A stretch of 10,582 bases of DNA from Gryganskiella cystojenkinii (taxonomy: Eukaryota; Mortierellomycota; Mortierellomycetes; Mortierellales; Mortierellaceae): the NCBI GenBank assembly GCA_015852425.1, contig JAAAIG010001118.1, forward strand, positions 1 through 10,582, in the 5' to 3' direction. Shown one piece after another: positions 1 to 8,900 of this stretch (position 1 is the stretch's first letter; every line of letters starts with the position of its first letter). The position numbers and the translations under genes were made by a program. A model generated the notes under the pieces. The model was not told the DNA's origin, did not search any database, and worked only from the letters and a program-made list of their open reading frames with translations.

Positions 1-54
<54 letters not shown>
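1..54. repeat. (CT)27 microsatellite at contig edge
   Basis: Uninterrupted CT dinucleotides from the first base, directly abutting EF-Ts sequence. It is probably where the assembly broke. Read in the EF-Ts frame it would encode alternating Leu and Ser with no stop codon, so the sequence alone does not say whether it is coding or the pyrimidine tract of an intron. No AG acceptor lies inside the tract. Confidence 0.97.
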
Positions 55-59
<5 letters not shown>

Positions 60-857
60 ACAATCATCCAGCTCAACTGTGAGACTGACTTCGTCTCCAG
101 AAACGACCTCTTCAAGAGTCTCGTCTCCCAGATCGCCTCCACCGCTCTTTTGGTCGTCGATGGAAACACCACGTCAGGATCAGGGGATAAGAAGGGTCTC
201 GTTCATGATGTCTCCTTGCAAGAGCTCTTGCAAGCCCCTATCATGCCCGATCCTAGCATGACCGAGTCTGCCGCTGCTCCCTCTGGAGAATTTGACACTG
301 TTCAGGGATCAATCACAAAAATGATTGGCAAGCTCGGCGAGAACATCTCACTTCGCCGTTGCTCCGTCGTCACTATTCCTGAAAACCAACGTGGTTTAGT
401 CTTGACCGGAGGCGCCGTTCATGGAAACGAGAAGCACCCCTATGCAGGCAAGATGGGTGCCCTCTCTGTTCTCACGTTGGTCTCGAAGCAGGGTGGATCC
501 AAGAAGGTCGTTCCCTCTGAGGCTGTCACAAAGTTGTCGAGACAATTGACCCGTCACCTGATTGCCTCTCCCTCGATCACCATTCATCAAGAGGACTGCA
601 AGATCCCCTTGGAGATTTCAAACGGTGGACATGCTCCCCCTGAGGAGGTCGATGCTTGGTTGGATGAACGTGTCTTGATGCGTCAGCCTTTTGTCTTTGG
701 CGGTGGAAAGGTCGAGCAGGTCGTTGCTCAAGTCGCCAAGCAGGACGGTCTCCGGATCAAGGTTGTTGATGCTATTCGTTGGGAACGAGGTGAGGGTATG
801 GTCAAAGCCGAGACTGTTGACTTTGCCGAAGAGGTCAGGCGGCAGATGGAGAAGTAA
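54..857 (+). CDS. tsf1: Mitochondrial translation elongation factor EF-Ts (3' part, 5' end missing)
   Basis: Guanine-nucleotide exchange factor that regenerates EF-Tu-GTP during mitochondrial protein synthesis in the matrix. Seen: the EF-Ts signature LNCETDFVSRN near the start of the visible part (TDFV is the EF-Tu-contacting core), then the second core subdomain with GKLGENISLRR, and the late LMRQPFV segment. The frame closes with TAA at 855-857. About 267 codons are visible. The mitochondrial presequence, the N-terminal UBA-like domain and the first part of the core are missing, so the gene starts outside the window. The first codon in this frame here (TTG, 54-56) is not a real start: the open frame continues back through the CT repeat. 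An alternative is an intron ending at CAG 69-71 with the exon starting at 72, but the residues TIIQ before LNCETDF match what the family has there, so I favour coding back to at least about 57. Convergent with the kinase gene. The product call is very sure; the symbol follows fission yeast usage. Confidence 0.93.
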
Positions 858-1007
858 AAAAAAAAAATAATAGACGAGCACCTCTTGTGTTTTTATCTTA
901 GCGTAATTCATTCAATACAGACTCATAGACATGTCATGGTTGATTTCAGTTGTGAAGAGGGAGCAAGAGGCTGTCGTTTAGTGTCGTTGTGTGTTATTGC
1001 TTCAGAT
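858..1007. other. Convergent 3' intergenic region
   Basis: 150 bp between the EF-Ts stop and the kinase stop, so both 3' UTRs and poly(A) sites must fit here or overlap antisense. An A run sits immediately after the EF-Ts stop, followed by AATAAT; there is no canonical AATAAA on either strand. No gene is visible. Confidence 0.8.
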
Positions 1008-4000
1008 CTAATCTGACTCTCGTTTTTGGATCGGACTATTGGGACTTGCAATACTAGCTGTTGTCCTCTCCGGAGAATCGGGCACGGTCGATGTAGCCGT
1101 CGTTGTCGAGTCCGAAACACCTTCACCTCCAACCTTGATGTTCTTGTTGTAGGCCACAAGTCCTCGGAGCATATTCCCGAGACCCGCCATCGCGCCAGGT
1201 CGTACAATCTTCTTAGCCTCTCCATTTGAATCCAGAGCATCAGTGGCGTTGTTGGCAACACTACCAGATCCCGACAGAAATTCAGACTTGACACTCACGC
1301 TTGGGGTCGGCGGCGTAAAGGTCATCACAGGCGAGTGTGAATGTCGCGTGGTCTGCAAACTCGCCTTGGACAACGTTGGAGGTGCGGAAACCGATGATGA
1401 TGATGTGGCTGTTGACGACACAATCAACGGGTCAGTTGTCGATAGCTGATCTACGTGCAGTCTCTTGTTGGGGGTTTCACCCCTCAACTCAGAAATACTA
1501 AAAGACTCGCGTCCTCCTTCTCTCCAGTTCGAATCCGTAGTTCTCGGAGGAGCATATTTTCGGTCAGGTGTCGGAGACGGCGTTGGTACTCCAGCCAGTG
1601 GATGAGGTCCATTCGAGTGACGTCCTCGCGATCCGCTTCTTTGACTCCTCGAATTAGAATGACCCTCGGTCCAGAGACCGTCATGCTTTTGCCAGCCCAT
1701 GAAATCATTCTCGGTGCCGCTGATCGGACGAGGCGATGCTCCGGCATTGCTGACAGATCTGCGTTCGTGCCAGTGAGGAGGATGGTAAACATTATCTCCG
1801 TTTGGAGCATCCTTCAAATCTTGTGATCGGTCCGATAGTCGGCTCTTGACAGGAGACGGGGGCTCTGTCTGCTCAAGAGGGTGTACGTTCAATCCTGTTC
1901 GGTCAATCGATCCACCCGCCTGCGATTTCGTTTTGGGTATCACAGGTGTCGCAGGCGTTGAGGTTTGTCGCCAAGGCTGATTAGTAACATCTATGGCTCT
2001 TAGATCCACAAGACTCTTGTTGCGTTGACTAGATAGTTTGGATACGGGGCCGCCGCCAGAAGAGGCTGTTTTGGCGTGAGTGCGGAGCTGACTGTGTTCA
2101 TACTTTGGTTGAGGCTGCGGATTGTCCCGAGGGGTGTCCTTTGAGACAGGCTTTGGATAGTCTCCGTGAATGAGTGCTGGATGTTGGCTCCAGGACGAAT
2201 TGTGGTCAAAGACTGTACCAGATCGGCTCTGATGACGCGACCGGGGTGCTCCTCCGCGTGCTGTGGTTGGCGGTGCTGGAGGGAGTGCAGAGTTGAGAGC
2301 GCTGTTGGCGGGATATCTCCGTCCTTGACGGAATCGTGGTCGGAATTTGTTCTCTGCTCGAGGTGGCAGACCCCCCGGCCCATCATCTCTATCATCCATA
2401 CGCGTTCTAATCCTTCCGGATCCAGCACGGTAGCCTTCACCCCTGTATCGATCTGTCGAACCTCGACGCATATCCTGCATGTCTTCAATAGAGGCTGAGC
2501 TGCCACCACGATGATGAGCACCTCTCCTGTTTGAGTTGCGGACTCCATTAGCATATGTCGCTGGGTTGCTCTCCGTGGGCCGAGAAGGACCAGGACCCGT
2601 TCCAGACCAACCGCTAACCGCAGATCGCTTGGGGATGACGTAGAGACCTTGCTTGCTGGCAGGTCCAGAGATATCCTTAGACGCCGATTCCTTGACACCG
2701 ATTTTGTTGAATAAGCCTGAAGGAGCTTGGCCCGCCTTTGGTGAAGTCACTCCTGAGTTCGCTGCAGTCATTGGCTGAAGATTGGGCGTGTTGGTTTTGA
2801 GCGGAGGAAAGACGAATGGCGCCGCTTTGACTTCTTGCAAATTAAGCTGAGGCTTTTTCATGTGGTTCTTTAGTACCGTTCGCTCTTTTACTTTGGACTG
2901 CATAGCAGCTTCCAAGTGACTCGTGGACGGAAGAGACGAGGCTATGGCGTGCCCATTCGCAGGTGTCGCATTCCCATCATGAGGTGTCCTTGATACATCT
3001 GGCTCGATAAAAACTAGCGTGTTGATCTCACCCATCTCCACGCTGGGTGAGTTTCTGCCTGGCGATCTCCGAGAAGGCGATACCCGTCCAGGCGAAGCGC
3101 GTCCACCTTGTACAGCATCCTGGAATAATCGCGGGCTAGGCGCATCCAGGTCCAGTCTGAGTTGAGGCAAAATGTGTCGTTTCTCGCTGTTGAACGTAAG
3201 ATGAGACACTGTCGGGGTCGAGGGTGTTTGACGGCCTGATGTGGTATTGGATGCAGGTAAAGGATCGATAAAATCATCCGGGAAAGCCATAGCCAGACCC
3301 GTAGTATCGTCATCATCGTCTTCCTGCGTGAGATCCTCCTCTGATTCCTCAAACACGGGTGCGGCTGAAAAGTCCATATCTGCATCTTCAGCTTCCATAT
3401 CAATGGCATCGGACCATGATTCCTGACGAAGCCGCGTCGGCTGGTAGAAAGACGACGGATCAAACTTGGGTACTGACGAAGATATAAAAACGTTCGCGTT
3501 TCTTGACTCTTGGGGATTGTGGTATGAGGAATATTGCGGCCTAGTGGAAAGGTATCCGGTCATGGTTGGCGGCGCCTTGAGCGAAGACGACTGAATGGCG
3601 ATCGGGACCACCTGGTTATCCTCTTTCTCTCCCTCGTCCACATCAGGCTCTCTTCCAACAGTGGTATCCTCGCGCACGTAGTCATCCTCGAATAGCGCCA
3701 AAAACTTTCGATCCTCCTGTCCCGTCTCATATTCACCATCCTCGTCATCTTCATCATCCGAACAGGATCCGATTTGACCCAGCATCCGAGGCACGAAATC
3801 CTCCATCCATTCCTTCCAATCCTTAAGTCTTGGTCGATTATGCTTTCTCTTTTTGACGTTATCGAATGCAGCAAACGAAAACGCCTTTAAACCAAGCCAT
3901 CTCGCGACCGGACCAGGCATATCTTCGAATCGTCTCTGCAAAAAGTCCACCCTGCCTCGAAGGAACTCTGAAAAGGCATACGACTCCAATGGACAAGGAT

Positions 4001-5185
4001 CAGACCAGGGACAACGGTGATACAGTAGGTTGATAAGAATGATTCCAAGTGACCAGAGATCCGCCATCTGAACGTCATAGTGTGAATCCAATCCATTGCG
4101 ACACTCTAACAGTTCGTAAACCAACAGAGAATTAACAGCAAAATTCAAGAAGTAAAAAAAAAGGGCCAAAATAATCGACCCTGTCTGTCACTCACCAAAA
4201 CTCATATAGGGTTTGCTTCCGCACTCAAATTCATCGCTCTCGGTATCTGTAGTTGCAAGTCCAAAATCCGTAATCTTGACTGTGTATTGACCGTCTGCAA
4301 ATTCGATCAAAAAGTTTTCCGGTTTGAGATCGCGATGGGCGATGCCGCATTGGTGAACCTGATGTACGCCCTCGAGAACCTGGTCAAAAACAGTTTTGAT
4401 GACCTCGTAGCGCGTGGTCAGGGTATAGGGTTCTCCAGTGACGGGGTCAGAGTTGTCGGATCGCATACTAATCCACTGATACATATCCATGCCTGAGGAG
4501 TATTCCAGGAGCAAGAACAAATGGTTGGTCGTCTCGAACATGTTGAGCAGGTGGATGATGTTGCGGTGCCGTGGTAGTGACGTGTGAATAACGACCTAAT
4601 GATGATACCAAAGCAAAGAAGAGTTTCGCGTTAGTGGCATGGTGAGCAGCAGTAGCTGGCTCGCTAGCTTTGGAAAGTAAGACTGTCCAAGTGCTATCTC
4701 ATGTGATACAGTTCTTCCATTCATTCTATCCATGTTGGGTGTTTTTTGGTCCCATGAACGAAAAGATTTCATATAACTCCTTCTCACGGGACCGTGTGTT
4801 CTGTTTGACGTCGTTCAGCTCCTTCTTTCTTGTCTTTTGGTCGTACCTCATTCCGTTGGATGGCGACCTCTTCCTCGGTCAGCTTGTCCTTGCCAAGACA
4901 TTTGAGCGCGTAGAGTGTCCCAGATGCTAATTCCTTGGCGAGATAGACCACGGCGTAGGATCCTGCACCGAGGGCTGAGATCAGGGTCAGACTCAGTCCT
5001 GTCTGAGGGTCCGCGACGATGGTCTGGATAGGAAACGGTAGTGGCACATCCTCAGCCTCAGCGAAATAGTCATCCGGGACAGGGTCAGCCTCGTGAAGGA
5101 CTGCAGGGTGTAGTTGACTCGGGGTCGGTGGCAGTGACCGCGATAGGTTGCTCAGAGGTTGCTGTTGCTGATGTTGGCTGTACAT
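1008..5185 (-). CDS. Ran1/Ksp1-type Ser/Thr protein kinase with long disordered tail, 3 exons
   Basis: Exons 5185-4847, 4595-4196 and 4105-1008 join in frame to 1278 residues and a TAG stop. The ATG at 5185 is the first in-frame ATG after an upstream in-frame stop. Kinase domain about 65-330: glycine loop G73-A-G-S-Y-A-V-V80, catalytic lysine K95 (YALK), probable C-helix Glu E113, HRDLKPEN 200-207 with catalytic D202, DFG 223-225, activation segment ending YMSFE (the usual P of SPE/APE is F246), then DLWSLG of the F helix. All catalytic residues are present, so it should be active. The rest is low complexity: acidic runs at about 360-378 and 504-515, tandem xSPxR repeats at 583-600, an Arg/Gly-rich stretch 773-844, VYHPPHWHER at 1019-1028, and a helix-like block 1219-1238. 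Known of the family: Ran1 controls meiosis in fission yeast; Ksp1 acts in TORC1/PKA and filamentation signalling. The architecture (N-terminal kinase, huge tail) is nearest Ksp1; orthology is inferred. Confidence 0.9.
2313..2528 (-). other. Arg/Gly-rich low-complexity segment of kinase tail
   Basis: Residues 773-844 contain RRG, HRGG, RRGS, YRGEGYR, GSGR and RQGRR. RRGS is also a basophilic (PKA-type) site. RG-rich disorder is common in RNA-associated proteins; an RNA link here is inference. Confidence 0.6.
3041..3098 (-). repeat. Tandem xSPxR pentapeptide repeat in kinase tail
   Basis: Four consecutive five-residue units, ASPGR, VSPSR, RSPGR and NSPSV (residues 583-602). The first three match the full Cdk consensus S/T-P-x-K/R. 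A further SPR lies nearby at about residue 570. This is probably a phosphorylation cluster within disordered sequence. Confidence 0.8.
4106..4195 (-). other. Kinase intron 2
   Basis: Donor GTGAGT, acceptor GTTAG, 90 nt, phase 1. The split codon rebuilds E247, giving YMSFECRNG before the F-helix region. If retained, TGA is met within three codons, truncating the protein after the activation segment and removing the C-lobe. The long open frame of exon 3 continues a little way into this intron, which would mislead a simple ORF caller into a false start at 4169. Confidence 0.93.
4596..4846 (-). other. Kinase intron 1
   Basis: Donor GTACGA follows the codon for E113 and the acceptor is ATTAG; 251 nt, phase 0. 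A CTAAC branch-like site lies at 4630-4634, about 35 nt before the acceptor. Joining the flanks restores the C-helix stretch QRNE-VVIH of the kinase fold, whereas reading through gives non-kinase residues and a stop. Confidence 0.92.
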
Positions 5186-5265
5186 GGACTTGGATTGGAA
5201 TTGCAAAAAAACAAACAAACACACAGGCGCGCGGAGCTATATCGCAAAGGAAGGGATTCATGCAT
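5085..5265 (-). promoter_or_regulatory. Two upstream ATGs with uORFs overlapping the kinase start
   Basis: Two nested ATGs (5265 and 5261, within ATGCATG) lie 80 and 76 nt upstream of the kinase ATG, both out of frame with it. The first opens a 37-codon frame ending TGA at 5152; the second a 58-codon frame ending TGA at 5085. Both run past the kinase start at 5185. None of the three ATGs has a purine at -3. If the transcript includes them, kinase translation would rely on leaky scanning. A start site downstream of 5259, or a leader intron ending at the AAG just before the kinase ATG (after a T-rich tract), would remove them. Confidence 0.55.
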
Positions 5266-5652
5266 CAGTTCTATCTGTCCTATAGCGTAGTTCTTGTCGA
5301 AATGGTGGCAAAGAGAGTGGGCGCAGGTGTGAGTGGTACCTGGTAGAAATCGAGTCGCCGAGGGACTGAATGACACAAAGAACAAAATAAATATAAAAGA
5401 TGAAAGGGGAGACAGAAAGGGAGTGAATGGGCGTTCGTTGCTGGTGTCAGTGTTAGTGAGGAGGGGTCATGAGGTTTTCTTTGCGGAAGAAAGAAGGCAG
5501 GAAGAAGAAAGAATGACAGCAGTGAAGGGGACTACATTCGTCAACAATGGAAGGAAGGAGTAATGGCACCGACGGACAAGACGTGGGACAGTCAGACAGA
5601 GAGAGATAGAAAAGGAGAGGAGAAGAAACAAGCTTTTTTTTGGTTTTGGGGG

Positions 5653-5689
5653 ACCATCACTACTGTATTAATTTTAATACAAAGATGGT
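5653..5689. repeat. Imperfect inverted repeat / potential hairpin
   Basis: TGTATTAA-TT-TTAATACA (5664-5681) is a perfect 8-bp inverted repeat with a 2-nt centre, flanked by a second pair ACCATC (5653-5658) and GATGGT (5684-5689). As RNA it would form a stem with one internal loop on either strand. It could be a factor-binding dyad or part of the RPO41 3' end; no U-run terminator logic applies in a nuclear genome. Confidence 0.75.
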
Positions 5690-5697
5690 GTCTCGGT

Positions 5698-5710
5698 CAC
5701 GTGTGCCAAT
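5698..5710. promoter_or_regulatory. CACGTG E-box next to CCAAT
   Basis: CACGTG is the palindromic site of bHLH factors (Cbf1/Pho4 class) and CCAAT (plus orientation) that of the HAP/NF-Y complex; they are 2 bp apart. They lie nine bases from the inverted repeat and far upstream of the kinase. The match is to short consensus sequences only. Confidence 0.35.
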
Positions 5711-5935
5711 CGGCACCCCATCTGTCTACCGTATCACGAGTAAAAGTTCGTTTTAATTTAAGTTAGAGTAACTAGTGTACAAGAATGCAAGAGTGAGGGG
5801 GTGATAGTATCAATGAAGGGATGATGATAGAAAATGATAATGAAGATGAGCTGAAGAAACAGAGGGAAATGCCAAAAGGAATGAACGAGTAGCAAAAGTA
5901 GTCAACAAAGTAAAAAAGAAAAAGAAAAAATAATC

Positions 5936-8900
5936 TTAAGAGAAGAAATAATCCGACTCGGCAACCCTGCGAACATCAAAGTCGCCACGATCGGGCAAAG
6001 GAGGGAACGAAATTGGATCCCAAGAGTGGAACAACTTGTTCAACGCCTTGCGCTTCACGCCCTTGCTCTTGGCCAGTGCCCGGCCCATCGCCTTGGCCTC
6101 CGCCTCCAGCTCGGCCTCGTCTTCTTCCAAAATCACACTGGACAGGTCGTGCTCGTCATCCTCTTCGTCACTAAAGTGGAAAAGCTTGCTCTTGACAGGG
6201 CCGTCACCGACAAATCCCTCGTCCTTGGGTGCCTCCGGATCAGCAACAAACTCGTCTTCACCAGCAGCAGCGGCAGCAGCAGCGGTCGACTTGGACTTGG
6301 ATCCAGCAGTCTCAATCTTGGCATTCTTACGGCGGAGACGTTCGTCATCCCAGGCAATCATTCCCTCGCCGACAGGCTCGCCAGGATTGGCAATCACCAG
6401 CGTCACCGGGTAAAGGTAATCCTTGTAACGCTCCATAAACTCGCGCTGGAGGTTCTCCATGATGTTGTTGCTGTGAAGTGCAATGAATTGGTCACGCAAG
6501 ACCTCGTTCATCACCTCGACATCACAGGCGTGAGTCCAGTAAGAGTCGTGGACAGAGGCAAAAGTGAGACCGGCCTCAACACATCCGGCAGCAGACATCA
6601 ACATGTGAGTGGCATCCAAGGAATGGATAAAGTTGGGAGGGAAAGCAGTTCTCTGCTTCTGCACATTCACAGGACTAGCCTGTGTTGGGTCCTTGATCGT
6701 CAGTGCCTGCAAGTTGGTGCGAACCTATGTTGCAAAAAACAAAAACAAAAAAAAGCCATTGTCAGAATATTGCACAATTTTCAATAAATGTGACACCTTC
6801 GCCACGACAATAATCTAAACAAAAATGACACATACCTGCTTGTGCTCCATCTTGCGGTAGGGCTGAACGATGGGCAAGTTCAAGGGAGTGGTCCAGATGA
6901 CACTCGTCATCTGTTGATCGGCAATCGCCTGTCGGGAAGTCTTTTTCTTTCGCTTGCCGGCGGTCAGGCTTTCTTGAATCTCATCCGTCTCTGGGTTCAC
7001 AACGCCAGCGGGAACACTCTTGGCAATTCTACGTGCAGATTCGGCCAACCAGTCCTGAATGGCACGAGCACCTGTGAACATCTCTCCGATGGATGCAAAG
7101 ACCTGCTGCGTCAGATATGTGCTCAAGTTCCTGACCTTGTCGGCGGGAATACCCGGTGTCTCCTTCAACCTGTTTTCGATCTGTGCACGGGCACCAATAA
7201 AAGTCACTCCGTAGACGTTTGTCATGACAGTTTGCTTGACAATCTTTCTTGAGATCTTGCCTACCAACATCTGGGCCGACTCGACGCCATCCGCAGCCTG
7301 CTTTTCCAGCATGACCTCCACAGCCTTGGCGACGCCGGTATAGACATCCTGGGGAGCATCCGAAGGGACCAAGTTGACCTGACGGGCACCGGCAATATCT
7401 CCTCCCAAAGCAGCATAATGCTGCAATCCGTTACAGGTTCCATCCTGGTGGACGGGGATTCTGCTCATATAGGTTTCGGGGTTACCGCTGCGGACGGCAT
7501 CAGCGATCTCGATACAGGTCGCCAAACACTGCCATGGATCCTCCGCCTTAAACCACCATCGTCTACCCTCCATAGGTTTGTCCGCACTATCAAAGATATC
7601 GTCCAAGTGATCCATTGTGAACTGAGCACGAGCCGAGAGCGAATGTTTGTCGAATCCAGCCAAGTTAGCCAGGTGAATCTTGAGCCAAGTGAACCCCTTT
7701 TCGCCCAGGGGTTTGGCTTCGCCAAAGAGAAGGAGACCACGGCACAAATCGTTTCCGAGATGGTTGAACAAGGGTGGAATAGGATAGGCGCGGCCTCGGA
7801 AATCCAAGTTGTGAGGGAAGTACATAGGCTCGTCCGCAAACTAAATGATAAAAGGGAACATGACGAGTATCAGGTCAGTGAACATCGCCTCGAAATAGTT
7901 ATAAGCGTATAGTCCTAGCATTCATAAGAGCAATTTTCATGGCTTACAGCGCGGGCAATCTCGACCTTATAGTTGACATCGCAACGCATACTGTGGTTGT
8001 TCTTGGCGTTCGCTTTCATTTTCCTGTTGTCCGAAAGCCACTTCGCTTTGGCATTGATATTCGTCTCAAAATCTTCAGGTTTGGGGAGTTCCTCTATGGG
8101 AGTCGCCGCAGGAGGAATCTTTCCAAATTCCTCGCCAGAGTTCCATGCCTCTAGAACTGTACCGAGAACCTTCTTGTTCACGGCCCAACGGGTCCTTCCC
8201 AAGACATCCAGCCCGTTATAGATTCTATAAAGCAAACCCTCTTCGTGGGCTTTCCTGAGGTAGTCGAACTGCTGGGGGCAGTGACGAATACGCATGATGG
8301 TCGATTGAGTGCTGAGGTAGCCTCCGTTCCTATAATTCAACCAGGGGCGAGGGTGGACTACCATAGGAAGATGACGGGGATGAATGGTGCTGCTGACAGG
8401 ATCCTGGGAGAGAACTTCAGTAATGTGGTTGTGGACCTTGATAACACCGATGCGCTGTCCCTTCGAGTACTGGTAAGCGTGATAAAAGGCGGGGATCTCT
8501 TCCACGATCTTGTCGCCGGTCTCGGGGTCAAAGGATGGAATCTGAACCTTGGCACAGTCCATCAAAAGCGTGGTCAAGACTGAGCCCACTTTGGCTCGCG
8601 TGCTCTCGGGCCAGACAGGCGTCCAGTCCGTAGGGTGCATGGCTTCAATCTTTTTAGTCTCTGCTTTACGAATCGCCATGTTAAAAAGTCGGCCATTTCC
8701 GTAGAGTTGATGGACACTGAATCGTTGGTCAAACTATTATCATCGAAAATATAGAAAACGCTGTTAGCCATTATTGTTGTTTTGGCTGCATCGTATCAAA
8801 CAACTCTGAAACAAATATATACCAGAGCCTTGTTCGACTTTTTTCTCATCTGTTCGGCATTGTACTCGGACTCGATAGCCTTGCCGATACTAATCAACGC

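Larger units (their letters stand above)
5186..5935. promoter_or_regulatory. Intergenic: kinase promoter/leader and RPO41 3' end
   Basis: 750 bp between the RPO41 stop and the kinase ATG, both genes on the minus strand. About 5390-5640 is strongly purine-rich on plus, so CT-rich on the kinase sense strand, as is usual for fungal promoters and leaders. An AT-rich stretch at 5384-5400 is the only TATA-like element I see and it is weak. CACGTG at 5698-5703 and CCAAT at 5706-5710 lie about 515-525 bp upstream of the kinase ATG. Immediately after the RPO41 stop the transcript is T-rich; there is no AATAAA. No convincing gene: the small plus-strand frames at 5333-5563 and 5563-5766 are low-complexity. 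Confidence 0.65.

Noticed and set aside
2000..2698. 232-codon minus-strand frame
   Set aside because: An alternative frame of kinase exon 3, produced by biased composition of the low-complexity tail; no domain is visible.
1008..4169. A separate 1053-residue protein starting at 4169
   Set aside because: That ATG lies inside kinase intron 2. The frame is the third kinase exon, entered at 4105 after splicing.
5186..5224. Kinase start at 5224
   Set aside because: The codon there is GTG; the first in-frame ATG is at 5185, and an in-frame stop (TAG, 5237-5239) lies a few codons upstream of the GTG.
5333..5766. Two abutting small plus-strand frames (76 and 67 codons) joined by TAATG
   Set aside because: They lie in purine-rich promoter sequence, have no recognisable motif and show low-complexity composition; stop-start overlap is meaningless in a fungal nuclear genome.
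6026..6787. 253-codon plus-strand open frame
   Set aside because: Antisense to RPO41 exon 5 and intron 4. The opposite strand carries motif C and the C-terminal foot, and the plus-strand translation has no recognisable domain.
7418..7912. 164-codon plus-strand open frame
   Set aside because: Antisense shadow of RPO41 exon 4, which carries motif A and the DFRGRAYP motif.
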